A stretch of 64,000 nucleotides of DNA from Enteractinococcus helveticum (GTDB taxonomy: Bacteria > Actinomycetota > Actinomycetes > Actinomycetales > Micrococcaceae), in contig NZ_LXEY01000006.1 of NCBI RefSeq assembly GCF_001657475.1, positions 19,095 through 83,094 on the forward strand. The letters run 5' to 3'. Within the stretch, counting starts at the first letter, position 1. Every line of letters starts with the position of its first letter. A model generated the notes under the pieces. That model did no database searches. It worked only from the letters and a program-made list of their open reading frames with translations, and had not been told where the DNA came from. Of the stretch, positions 54,982-63,819 are shown one piece after another. A program made the translations under genes and the position numbers.

Positions 54982-56109
54982 GTGGTATTACTGGCTCTCA
55001 CCGCTGTCGTTTTGGTATCCTGCCTTGCAACCGATGGGGTTCAAATACCAGGTTCAGTAGTCGATTTGTCTGAAGAATCACGTGCAGAGACTACCGAAGG
55101 GATTTTTCTTGAGAATGACAGTGTTGAGGCAGAAATCGAGGCTGCAGAGGTAGGTGAAGTCATTGAAGAACTCGATGCCGACCCGGAACAACCAATGTTG
55201 GCAGTTTACGAGCCACGCATACTCGAAGAGCCCTTACCGGAGGTGAACGACCGTGTTGATGAGGTCACTGCTGCCTTCCCCATTCCGAATAGCTGCAGTC
55301 CCTCCATCGAAGAAGCGTCTCTAACATGCTCGAATGGAACAGTTAATTTGTCGTCCACAGTGATCGATAGCAACGGAGAATTCGTTCCAGCCGAGATCAG
55401 CGCCGATCCCGAAGAAATATTTCTCACGTCTCCGATCACAGAAGATCTCGCTTTTCCATTAGTCTTTACAATCTATCTCGCTGAATCAGAATCACCCGAA
55501 CTGCTCGATACCGCAGAAGAAACATTGGCCTGGATGATTTCAGAGGACCAAGGGCCCGGCCTGTCCCAGGAGGAACTGGACGCAGAAGAAGACGAACTCA
55601 CCGAAGAGGCCGAAGCCATGGGTTATACCGAGAATAAAGATGCCATCGGGCCTACCGAGGCTCAACCAGCGGTCAGAGCAGTTGCCTACCTCACCGAGGG
55701 CACCCCTACTACTGCCGTGCCGGCATCGACTGGCCGACCCCGCAAGGTGACCATTCCGAGTAATTATCGATACTGTCCCAATACCTGCAAGCCCAAGGCC
55801 CGCCACGACTATTGCACCTCGCCAGCACTAAACTTCTGGAGCACGACACGAGGCATCGCCGATTTTCGCGGACCATGTGCGCGCCACGATATGATGATCG
55901 CGAACACCGCCAAGAAGAAGATCTCACTGTCGACCAAGAAGACCCAGCGACGTCAGGGAGATTTGCAATTCAGGGCGAACCTTCAACAAAATTGCCGCAA
56001 CGGCTTCTATAAACTCGATCAGGCAGGTAGTAAAGCATCGTGCTTCGCTGCAAGCGGGGGGTATTATGCGGCGGTCGCCTACACTACCTCACGATGGAAC
56101 GGAAAATAG
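54982..56109 (+). CDS. Second secreted phospholipase A2-like protein, lipoprotein form
   Basis: 375 aa, the same length as the paralogue at 14197. The acidic central region (EAEIEAAEVGEVIEELDADP) is shared, and the C-terminal domain contains KVTIPSNYRYC, DYCT and RGPCARHDM with the His-Asp pair. A short signal segment (VVLLALTAVVLVSCLATD) ends in a lipobox-like LVSC. The GTG start has no basic n-region and no good ribosome site; AGGAG is 18 nt upstream and the sequence just before it belongs to foreign DNA, so the 5' end may have been lost at a junction. The 4-TM partner follows after 3 nt. Confidence 0.8.
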   Translation: MVLLALTAVVLVSCLATDGVQIPGSVVDLSEESRAETTEGIFLENDSVEAEIEAAEVGEVIEELDADPEQPMLAVYEPRILEEPLPEVNDRVDEVTAAFPIPNSCSPSIEEASLTCSNGTVNLSSTVIDSNGEFVPAEISADPEEIFLTSPITEDLAFPLVFTIYLAESESPELLDTAEETLAWMISEDQGPGLSQEELDAEEDELTEEAEAMGYTENKDAIGPTEAQPAVRAVAYLTEGTPTTAVPASTGRPRKVTIPSNYRYCPNTCKPKARHDYCTSPALNFWSTTRGIADFRGPCARHDMMIANTAKKKISLSTKKTQRRQGDLQFRANLQQNCRNGFYKLDQAGSKASCFAASGGYYAAVAYTTSRWNGK

Positions 56110-56112
56110 ACT

Positions 56113-56544
56113 ATGAACATCCGCCATCGAAGTGCACTCTATCTGGGTCTGACTGGTTTGTTAAACTTCGCTGTGTTTGCCCTGGCCTGGGACTTCTTGG
56201 GAGTATTTGCCAACACCCTGCCGCCGGTATTGAGCATCAGCGTGATCAGTCTTTCCATCGCGGCGCTGTTTGGGAGTGTCTGGGTCTTGAGTACCGTCGT
56301 GACAAGACCGTGGCTCAGGCGTATGGGGCTGATCGCGGTACTGGGTGCGTGCCTGGCGACGGTGGTCGGGGAGGTCATGGTGCTCACTGGCGAAGACGGC
56401 AGCATCGGTGTCGGTCTGATCCCTGCGACAGGAACGCTGCTTCACGTCCTGGTAGCCGCACTCTTACTGACACTATGTTTTATCCATAGCGCATCACACA
56501 ATATTCCGACTAGCGCAGCAAACCAGCCCAATCGCTCCCGTTAG
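56113..56544 (+). CDS. 4-TM partner of the second phospholipase-like gene
   Basis: 143 aa with four hydrophobic segments at about residues 8-30, 38-62, 68-95 and 100-122. It follows the phospholipase-like gene by 3 nt, the same spacing pattern and length (144 aa) as at 13760, though sequence identity between the two is low. ATG 56113. The fixed pairing with a secreted enzyme suggests a specific partner such as an immunity protein. No recognised family. Confidence 0.68.
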   Translation: MNIRHRSALYLGLTGLLNFAVFALAWDFLGVFANTLPPVLSISVISLSIAALFGSVWVLSTVVTRPWLRRMGLIAVLGACLATVVGEVMVLTGEDGSIGVGLIPATGTLLHVLVAALLLTLCFIHSASHNIPTSAANQPNRSR

Positions 56545-57027
56545 TCATAAACGATACGTGCTTCAAAATACGCGACCGCAATACCCCAGGGGCCTCAATG
56601 TCTACAAGCGGGTATACCCGGTCTTACATGTCATGCCTACTCAGCGCTAGTAGCTGGGCCAAGCAAGCCGGTGCATTCGGTGACCAACACCAGAAGCAGC
56701 TGGGATGCGATTTCAGTATTGCTCCTATGCGCTTCGGTCGAACACACTGCCATTTAAATCTGCGAAAACCGTTAGACGAAATTGTGAGTCACAAATCTAG
56801 GCATCAGCTGATGAGCGGTACTAAAACAATGAGCTATTTCAGCATTGATCGAGGTTCATTCAAGTCAGTTGGGGTTGACTAGGACCAAACTATAGTTCTT
56901 CGGCAGAATCTATGCTTTTTTCTTTCTTATTGTCACGGTCTCAGGCATCACCGCATTGATACCGCTGGCCGTTCAGCCATGGAGGCTGGACTCCCCGTTT
57001 AGTATCTCTAAGCCAAAGGTGTTGCCC
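56545..57027. other. Intergenic region with repeats
   Basis: Nothing coding with support. Contains GGTATACCC (56611-56619) and a copy of repeat A (56747-56793) before the toxin gene. Confidence 0.5.
56747..56793 (+). repeat. Dispersed repeat A, copy before the toxin
   Basis: Starts CTGCCATTTAAATCTGCGAA and ends TTGTGAGTCACA, the same orientation as the copies at 26281, 27644 and 59440. A GGTATACCC lies 128 bp upstream. Confidence 0.65.
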
Positions 57028-58274
57028 ATGTCCTCACTTCGCATGTTCCGACCTGTCGCTACCGTTACAACAGCCGCGGTCGTGAGTACGCTCCTGTTTG
57101 TTCCGCCCTCCTATGCAGATGACGTTCAAGTGGATGCAGCTGAGTCCTCTGAGCTAGCACTGGTTACTGCTGATGCTGTAGGCGCTGAGCTTTCCGAGAC
57201 AGCACCTTTTATTGAAGTCAGCGAAGGGGTCCTTCTTGCTGAATCAAGGGTTGCAGTTGAGGGCAGTGAGGTTCTTCTGGGCGAGGCTTACCCTAATATT
57301 TCACCTCCCTCCGGGGCCGCAGAAGGTCTCGTGAGTGATGACGGAACCGCAGTTTTCGCGGACGCTGCTCCTGGACTCGACGTGATCGTTGAAGCAGGAG
57401 ATGAGGGCTTAGCTCGAATCCTTACGGTCGCAGATGAAGAATATAGTGATACCTCCGAACACCGGTATTCATATGAAATTGATCTTCCGGATGGTGCAGT
57501 TCTCGAGCAAAGCGACCAGGGCACTGTTTTTGTTCTTGCTCCAGCTCCGACTGCTGTGGAAAATGAACCGGTAGATTTGTCGGACGTCCTTCCTGCGGAT
57601 AACGAAGACGCAGAAGGAACCGATTGGGTTGACGGCGAAGACGTTGCTACTGAGGAAGAATTGGCAGGCGACTTCGAAGTTACAGAAGGCTGGGAAGTAG
57701 TCGGTGCTTATCAGACCGCTTGGTCAGTTGATGCTGATGGTACGAGGCTGCCAACTCACTACGAAATCGAAAACAACACGTTGTAGATACGACGGGCGCG
57801 CAGTTCCCCGTAGTTTCTGATCCAATTCCTTTGGTAGCCGTTGGACTTCTGGCAGTCGCACGCGCATTACTTCCGATCGCACTGCGCTCTGGGGCAAAAG
57901 CCCTGGCGACACAGACGATTAGGGCCGGAGTCAGAGCTACAACAAAAGGTGGTTACCGGACTTTCTCTGCATTCAAAAAGGACATTGCAGGTTCTACTCC
58001 GAAAAACAATCAGTGGCATCACATTGTCGAACAGTCCAACATTACGAAACGGAAATGGGACCCTCGCTGGGTACATAACCGTAATAATCTTGTGAGCATT
58101 CCCAAACAAGTCCACCAGAAGTGTGTGAATAGTTGGATGGCAAAGAAAAATCTCAAAAAGTTCGGTATCAGTTCCGGATCCAAGACTATGCGTCAGACAG
58201 TTCACACCTTGAGTTTCTCCCGACAGCACCAGATCGGTATCGCGTTACTTAAACACTGCGGTGTGAAGTTCTAA
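57028..58274 (+). pseudogene. Secreted polymorphic toxin with HHIVEQ nuclease domain, frameshifted
   Basis: From ATG 57028 (MSSLRMFRPVATV) a Sec signal peptide ends PPSYADD. An acidic region of about 220 residues has the actinobacterial leader pattern RYSYEIDLPDGAVLEQ. The frame stops after IENNTL at 57786, and the adjoining frame continues through AQFPVVSDPIPLVAVGLLAV, a membrane-like segment, to a basic C-terminal domain with WHHIVEQSN and HNRNNLVSIPKQVHQ, a His-rich motif typical of HNH/EndoVII-like toxin nucleases. Inserting one G at 57783 joins the two frames. A DUF1963 gene follows, in the immunity position. It may be a real pseudogene or a sequencing error. Confidence 0.78.
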
Positions 58275-58311
58275 GCTGTGGTGGAGACCCCCTGCTCGGA
58301 AGGACCCAATA

Positions 58312-59232
58312 GTGACAAAGTTACCTCGAACTCATGTGCCCGGAACCTCGCGAGAGCGCATTCGTGAGTGGTTGGCGTCCCCGGAGATTGATGCTGAGTT
58401 TCTTGGCGAGGACCTAAAGTTCACGCTAGTCTTGTTGGATCAGTATGAGCCCGGGGTGGATCGAATTCTTGCCGAACGCGCTGAACTCGGGGAACTCTCG
58501 TGGCTTGGCGGACCGGCCTTGGGCCCCTTGGAACAGTGGCCACGCAATGTAGACGGTGAGCCATTAGCTCATATCGCCACAATTCACCTCAGTGAAGCCC
58601 AAGCCTTGCTGGAATCGGATGATTTCACCGAAGCTGACTGGCCAGAACCCGGGGCCCGGTTGCCCGAGTCCGGCTACCTGGAAGTCTTTCATCACCTGGG
58701 CACCTACGGGAACCCCGAAGACGAGGACACTGCCGGCTGGCTAGTGCGCTACGTCCCATTTCCCGGGGAGGAGTTCCCACCACTGATCAGCGCCCCGGAT
58801 GATTTGGATCTTCCCCACGAGGTGTGCCAACCGGTGCTGTTGGGAGCTGGGGTGAGCCTGCCGCGAAGTGTGGATTTTGTCGATGCAGATGAGGCGAGGT
58901 TTGCGGCGGCCGAACGCGTGCAAGAAGAACTCTATGCCACGTGGATGGCGTGGCGACGCGGCGTCGAGGCCGTGACCGACCCGGTGCTCCCCACATCGCA
59001 CGTGTATGGCCATAGCGATGCTGGCACCGGATACGCCCACGATATCCTCCACCAGGTGCGTCCTCTGACGGGATCCGAAGACGCTTATGTGCTGGTGCTC
59101 AGTGTGGAAAGCTGGACACATTTTGACGGGTGGTTTGGCGACGCCGGAAACTTTGAAGTCTGGATGCGTGCTAGCGACCTTCGAAGCGGTCAATTCGATC
59201 AAGCATGGTGCATGATTCGCACCGATCACTAA
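58312..59232 (+). CDS. DUF1963/YwqG-like protein, possible immunity protein
   Basis: 306 aa, soluble and acidic. The family pattern is seen in LSWLGGPALGPLEQWPRN, LAHIATIHLSEAQ and the C-terminal VLVLSVESWTHFDGWFGDAG. YwqG-like (DUF1963) genes are found next to polymorphic toxin loci in other Gram-positives (for example the Bacillus ywq cluster), and this one follows the nuclease toxin by 37 nt. GTG 58312 has GGAAGGA upstream. Immunity is a reasoned guess from position. Confidence 0.68.
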   Translation: MTKLPRTHVPGTSRERIREWLASPEIDAEFLGEDLKFTLVLLDQYEPGVDRILAERAELGELSWLGGPALGPLEQWPRNVDGEPLAHIATIHLSEAQALLESDDFTEADWPEPGARLPESGYLEVFHHLGTYGNPEDEDTAGWLVRYVPFPGEEFPPLISAPDDLDLPHEVCQPVLLGAGVSLPRSVDFVDADEARFAAAERVQEELYATWMAWRRGVEAVTDPVLPTSHVYGHSDAGTGYAHDILHQVRPLTGSEDAYVLVLSVESWTHFDGWFGDAGNFEVWMRASDLRSGQFDQAWCMIRTDH

Positions 59233-59439
59233 CGATCGAGACGCCGACTCACCGTCCATCCGCTACTCGAAGGTGAACTCCCAAGAGGACCATAGCAGCC
59301 GCTGTCTCGGAACACCGTGCAGCGACGTGAACGTCCACAACCCGCCACTGTGAAACTGCTGGACGATGTAGCCAGGCCAGCAGCTTCAATACGAGCGTGT
59401 GGCCAACGATCACACACGCCTCAACGGCAACGAACGAGA

Positions 59440-59487
59440 CCGCCATATGAACCTGCGAAAAACCGCCAAACGAAGGTGCGAGTCACA
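59440..59487 (+). repeat. Dispersed repeat A, copy after DUF1963
   Basis: Starts CCGCCATATGAACCTGCGAA and ends GTGCGAGTCACA, almost the full consensus. It lies in the 440-bp gap (59233-59673), which also contains GGGTATACC (59541-59549) and no gene. Confidence 0.7.
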
Positions 59488-59673
59488 GATTTACAACCCA
59501 GTCTGACAGCAAACTCTCGTCGGGTCGTGAAGCGTGTAAAAGGGTATACCGAGTGTGACGTGGTCGGTGGTACGCTGATCCGAAAGGATGACCCTTCGGG
59601 TTGCAGCTTCTTGGTTGCACGAGGGTTGTGCTGGCGATGAGTAGTCAGACCCATGCACCAAGGAGCCGGGGAT

Positions 59674-60816
59674 ATGAATAGCCCACCTTTAGTCTCACGT
59701 ATAGCGGAGCTTCTGCTGGCTGGTCCGCGTGGTCGGAGATTGTTATTAGAGTATGCGCTGGAGACTGAGCTGCAACGCAATCCGGTGCGGACCGATGAGA
59801 CGCTTGGGCAAGCAGTCGTGTATGCCTCTCATCGTTTGGATCCAGATGATATGACCGCTAGTGCGGTGTTTGGTTGGGTGACCGAAGATGGGCTGCCCTT
59901 TGAGGTCACTGTTGATGAGGTTGCGCAGCGACTTCATGCTCTGGTGCTCGATGAGCCAACCCCACGGTTGCTACGGCACGCTCTGGTAGCAGCGGTGGAC
60001 AGTGCCCGATATTGGCAGGACCCTGACGGTGCAGATTTCTTGGCTGCGACACCCGAAATGGTGGGTGAGCTACATCGGGTTGCTTCCCATATTGCTGTTT
60101 CGCCTTTCATTACGTGGTGGTGCACGCCGGTCGATATCTGGGCGCAATATGCTGTGCGGTGGGAAGAGACGCCGCTCAAGACGATTCCTGACAATATTCA
60201 GGCGACGTTGTTGGCTGCACGTCAGGAGCTCCAACACGATGAGCGTCGGGCGCAGGCAGAACTTGACGCAGATCCTCGTGTCGGCTGGGTCGGTGAATGG
60301 TGGTCTCATCCTGACTTTAGACTGCCATCATCGACGCGCTTGCTAGATAATGAAGGCCCAGCCGGGCTGTGGTTCGTCGAAGACAGTTTCGGGTGGGAAT
60401 GTGCCGACAGTGTCAGGCTGATCGTGCCACCTGGTGTGAGGGTTTTCGAGATTGAAGGCGCGGCGGACTGGGTAGAGCTATGTACACGGTTTCCTCTTGA
60501 CGTCACCGCCCAAAAGCGCCGCGAGTGGTATTTGGTAACTGGGCATGCAGGCCGTTGGGTCGTTCCCGATTGGGTGCAAGTCGCAGCACACTATGATGCA
60601 GTGCATCTGCAAGCCGGTGCCTACCTGGCCGCAGCTGGGGTCGCGATCCCTATTGATAACAACACTGGCACTGCCAGTCTGATCGCCGGGTGGAACCCCG
60701 ATGAAACCTACTGGTTGTCATCAAACATCGCATACGACCAGCAGTACACCCGATGGGAACTCAGAGACGACGGCACTGACATGGTGTGGAAACTATCATC
60801 CGGCGAAACATCATAA
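59674..60816 (+). CDS. Conserved-looking protein of unknown function
   Basis: 380 aa from ATG 59674 (MNSPPLVSRIAELLLAGPRG) with AAGGAGC upstream. Soluble, Trp-rich, no signal peptide. The segment GRRLLLEYALETELQRNPVR begins an alpha/beta fold and AGWNPDETYWLSSNIAYDQQ lies near the end. I do not recognise a family. It is separated from the DUF1963 gene by a repeat A copy, so may be another recombined cassette. Confidence 0.6.
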   Translation: MNSPPLVSRIAELLLAGPRGRRLLLEYALETELQRNPVRTDETLGQAVVYASHRLDPDDMTASAVFGWVTEDGLPFEVTVDEVAQRLHALVLDEPTPRLLRHALVAAVDSARYWQDPDGADFLAATPEMVGELHRVASHIAVSPFITWWCTPVDIWAQYAVRWEETPLKTIPDNIQATLLAARQELQHDERRAQAELDADPRVGWVGEWWSHPDFRLPSSTRLLDNEGPAGLWFVEDSFGWECADSVRLIVPPGVRVFEIEGAADWVELCTRFPLDVTAQKRREWYLVTGHAGRWVVPDWVQVAAHYDAVHLQAGAYLAAAGVAIPIDNNTGTASLIAGWNPDETYWLSSNIAYDQQYTRWELRDDGTDMVWKLSSGETS

Positions 60817-60875
60817 ATGGTGACCTGTCGAGCACGGCCTGGCAACTCGGTGGTGTAAAGACTCTTCTATGTCCG

Positions 60876-61946
60876 TCAAGCAGGTTGCAAAACCTTATGT
60901 TGAGCGTTGAGGATTCGGAAGACTCGGCGGGCGATATAGCGTTTCAAACAGCGTCGGATTTCTCGGTTGGTTTTGTGTTCGGCTTGTCGTTTCTCAACAT
61001 AGGCGCGGGTTTCAGCATCATGGGTCATCTTGCTGACGGTGACCATATGTAAGGCGCTGTTCAGGGCGCGATCACCACCGCGGTTGAGTCGGTATCTGAC
61101 CGTATTTCCTGAGGAGGCGGGAATAGGATTCACCCCAGCCAGGGAGGCGAATTCTGCCTCCGTGGAGATTCGGCCGTGATGGGACCAGGCGGCTAGGCAT
61201 TTTGCGGCACTGATGGCTTGGAAGCCTTTTTCTTCCAACAGGGGTGCTGCTTCGCTGATGCGCACCAGTTCGTCGAGTTGCTGTTCATTGGTTGCTAGGT
61301 GCTCCTCCAGTTCCAGGACATGTTTTGCCAGGCGGACTGCTTCAGCCCGAGCAATCGAGATCGAGAGTTCTTCCTTTCGGCCCCGCCAGTGAGAAACCTC
61401 AAGAATCTGGGTTTTGTTCAGCGCTGCCCGGGCGTCCAGACCTAGAGCGTTGCTGCGGACCAAGGCAGTCAGCGCGTTGATTGATCGAGTGCGGTCTTTG
61501 GACATGGCGTTGCGTGCAGTCACCAGAATCTGGATGGCTTGCCGGACCCCGTCGGACAGCCGTGGCCGCCGCAGTTTCGTAGTGGGTAATGGTAGAGCCG
61601 CAGCCGCGATCCGGTGAGCATCTAAAGCATCGGATTTACCGACCCCGCGGTGTTGTTTGGCATCCATCCGGGGTGCCTCGGCCACCGGATAGCCGTGTGC
61701 GGCGACGGTGCCCGCCAGGATGGCACCATAGGATGCTGCTCCTTCGATCACCCACAGGGTGTCTGCATCAGCCTCGGTTCGCCGCGCTATCCAGGCCAGG
61801 GCACGGTTGATCCCAGCAGCAGTGGTCGGAAAATCTTTGGTATCCACAACCGCACCGGTAGCGGCGGTTAGGATCGTGTAAACGTGGTTTCGGGCGTGAG
61901 TGTCAACACCCACGACAAAGGGATGGGTATGCGCGACAATAGACAT
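60876..61946 (-). CDS. IS110 transposase (DEDD recombinase), copy 1
   Basis: 356 aa. The N-terminal RuvC-like part has VGVDTHARNHVYTI (first Asp), DTLWVIEGAASYGAIL (Glu) and GVGKSDALDAHRIAAAAL (Asp). The C-terminal Tnp20 part carries the serine motif ASSGNTVRYRLNRGG. Complete. Closely related in plan to the second copy at 62065. Confidence 0.95.
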   Translation of the reverse strand: MSIVAHTHPFVVGVDTHARNHVYTILTAATGAVVDTKDFPTTAAGINRALAWIARRTEADADTLWVIEGAASYGAILAGTVAAHGYPVAEAPRMDAKQHRGVGKSDALDAHRIAAAALPLPTTKLRRPRLSDGVRQAIQILVTARNAMSKDRTRSINALTALVRSNALGLDARAALNKTQILEVSHWRGRKEELSISIARAEAVRLAKHVLELEEHLATNEQQLDELVRISEAAPLLEEKGFQAISAAKCLAAWSHHGRISTEAEFASLAGVNPIPASSGNTVRYRLNRGGDRALNSALHMVTVSKMTHDAETRAYVEKRQAEHKTNREIRRCLKRYIARRVFRILNAQHKVLQPA

Positions 61947-62057
61947 AGCGGTCGTTGGGCCTTTCCAAAGTGATGGACATGGACAAGCGGCCGTTCAATG
62001 GGCCGGTACCAGTCCGGGTGTTCAATCACATCGGAACAGCACTGTGAACCTTCTATC
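61947..62057 (-). ncRNA. IS110 copy 1 non-coding end, candidate bridge RNA
   Basis: A 110-nt stretch upstream of the transposase, beginning GATAGAAGGTT on the minus strand. In IS110 elements of the IS621 type this region encodes a bridge RNA whose loops pair with donor and target DNA. Complementary stretches (GGCCCATT, AATGGGCC) are visible, but I have not folded it. Confidence 0.4.
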
Positions 62058-62064
62058 GTTTTTG

Positions 62065-63111
62065 TCAATGCATGAGGACTTGTAATTGGCGGAAGATACT
62101 TCGAGCGAGGTAGCGTTTGAGTGCTCTTTTGATTTCTCGGTAGCTGAGTCCTTGGGCCGTGCGTTTTTCAACGTATCGCTTTGTTGTCTCATCAAATCGC
62201 ATGCGCGTTTTTGCGATGACGTCAAGGGCTTTGTTCAGAAGTCGATCACCGTGCCGGTTGAGTCGGTGTCGGACAGTGTTGCCCGAGGATGCCTGGAGCG
62301 GCGCTACGCCTGCCAACGCGGCGAAGGCGGCTTCAGAATGAATCCTGCCAGGGTGTGAATAGGCGATAAGGATCCAGGCGACTGTGACCGCGCCGAAGCC
62401 AAATTGGTCTTGCAACGTGGGGGCAAGCTGTTCGTTGAGCTCTGCTAGCTGTTGTTTATTGTCCTGTAGCGCGCGATCAGCATCCGTGATCGCGGTGGCG
62501 AGTAGCACGGCCTCAGCACGAGCATAATGTTGTTCAACGGTGTCTGTAGAGCGCACACGCCAGCTACGGATTTCTGCAAGCTGACGATCGGTCAGAGCCC
62601 TACGAGCATCGATCCCAAGGTCAATTTGGCGTAGCAATGCGTTGAGTGCATTGCGGTTGCGCGTGCGCTGTGTATCGATCCGCTCACGAGAAGCGACCAG
62701 GACACTGAGCGCTGCTCGAAGGCCTTCGCTTCGAGGTTGCAGGAGTGCACTGACCTCGTGTGGTAGCACGGTCATGGCCGCTGTGGTGGCATCAATGTCG
62801 TCGGACTTGCCCACACCAGCGCGTTGTCTTTTGCCAGGCGGCTTCACCTCCACCACGGTGATGTTGTTGGCTGTTAACGCATGGGTGATCGTCGCGCCAT
62901 AGGACCGTGTGCCTTCAACTGCTGCAAGGATGGCTCCACTGGTGTGGCGCTGTATCCAGGCAACTGCCCGATGAATTCCGGCTGCAGACACCGGAAATGT
63001 CTGGCAACCGTCTCGGGCGCCGGTTCGGGTGTTGACGATGGCGTAGGTGTGGGTTCGAGCATGCGTATCGATGCCCACCACGTAATCAAAGTGTTCTGCC
63101 ACAATAGTCAT
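62065..63111 (-). CDS. IS110 transposase (DEDD recombinase), copy 2
   Basis: 348 aa. VVGIDTHARTHTYAIV, AAVEGTRSYGATI and GVGKSDDIDATTAAMTVL hold the acidic catalytic residues, and ASSGNTVRHRLNRHGDRLL is the C-terminal serine motif. Diverged from copy 1, so this is a second element rather than a recent duplicate. Complete. Confidence 0.95.
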   Translation of the reverse strand: MTIVAEHFDYVVGIDTHARTHTYAIVNTRTGARDGCQTFPVSAAGIHRAVAWIQRHTSGAILAAVEGTRSYGATITHALTANNITVVEVKPPGKRQRAGVGKSDDIDATTAAMTVLPHEVSALLQPRSEGLRAALSVLVASRERIDTQRTRNRNALNALLRQIDLGIDARRALTDRQLAEIRSWRVRSTDTVEQHYARAEAVLLATAITDADRALQDNKQQLAELNEQLAPTLQDQFGFGAVTVAWILIAYSHPGRIHSEAAFAALAGVAPLQASSGNTVRHRLNRHGDRLLNKALDVIAKTRMRFDETTKRYVEKRTAQGLSYREIKRALKRYLARSIFRQLQVLMH

Positions 63112-63230
63112 AACGGCTTCATCTTCTCTAGGTTAGTGACCGTTGGTGATGGCACTGATCCGAGAGGAGTTCTTGGCAGGCGAATCTCTAATGAGCCACG
63201 CTTTTGAGCAAAGCGGACAACCTTCTATCA
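63112..63230 (-). ncRNA. IS110 copy 2 non-coding end, candidate bridge RNA
   Basis: About 118 nt upstream of the transposase, minus strand, beginning GATAGAAGGTTGTCCGC. A small hairpin GCTTTTGAGCAAAGC is visible near 63200-63215. Candidate bridge RNA by position in the IS110 group. Confidence 0.4.
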
Positions 63231-63781
63231 GGCCATGTCAAGAGGCTGGATGAGTACCACCCACCATGATGGACGGTTCACAGTAAAGTCATCCAGAGGC
63301 TTCCAGAGACAGACGAGTCAAGAGTCACATCATGGGGGTGGTATCTATCTTGCCAGCAGGTCTCGGACCCGCCAATACCATTAGAGATGAGTCACGCCGT
63401 GGTCTACGGTGGACAATCTTCTTATCAAGTCACCCGAGGTGGGCCGGATGGTACCGGCCGACCACCCCGTGAATGGACAAGTCTTTACCAAGGCACCACC
63501 TACGGGGCCAGCGGATATAAGAGTCACATTCACGCGATGGAACGACCAGTACCTATCGTGCCAGCCAGTCCCAGACCAGCTACTTCCAAGTCTCACAGCC
63601 GGGTATACCTGGTCTGATGCTGAGTGATTAGTCTGCATTATGCTGCGGTTGCATTACCGATACTGGACGACTGTAGATTCCACAGGGCTGTTTTGTAAAT
63701 TCGTGCCTGTCTGAAGTGCCAGTCAAATCATGCGCTTAGACTTAGAATCGCCCAGTACAAAGATATGAACGGATGGAGGCA
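63231..63781. other. Intergenic region without a gene
   Basis: About 550 bases. No convincing gene. It includes sequences like AAGAGTCACAT (near 63320 and 63518) that recall the end of repeat A, and GGGTATACC at 63601-63609. Confidence 0.45.
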
Positions 63782-63812
63782 TTGACCTTGCCGTTACGTC
63801 ATAGTTTTTAAT
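63782..63812 (+). promoter_or_regulatory. MerR-type promoter before the last gene
   Basis: TTGACC (63782-63787) and TTTAAT (63807-63812) with 19-bp spacing; the spacer contains ACGTCATAGT, the same half-site as in the 50306-50326 operator. The left half-site is less well kept. The start ATG is at 63820, so the transcript would be almost leaderless. Confidence 0.5.
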
Positions 63813-63819
63813 AGACGGT

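Larger units (their letters stand above)
60855..62057 (-). mobile_element. IS110-family element, first copy
   Basis: Contains a full IS110 transposase and a non-coding 5' stretch (61947-62057) starting GATAGAAGGTT when read on the minus strand. The downstream end is estimated from an ACTCTTCTATGTCC motif near 60862. No inverted repeats, as expected. The outer ends are approximate. Confidence 0.75.
62058..63230 (-). mobile_element. IS110-family element, second copy
   Basis: Abuts the first IS110 element. The 5' non-coding part (63112-63230) again begins GATAGAAGGTT on the minus strand. The two elements appear as a tandem array in the same orientation. Ends are approximate. Confidence 0.75.

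Noticed and set aside
63231..63640. Overlapping 70-85 codon frames near the window end
   Set aside because: Mutually overlapping on both strands with no start signals; probably non-coding.
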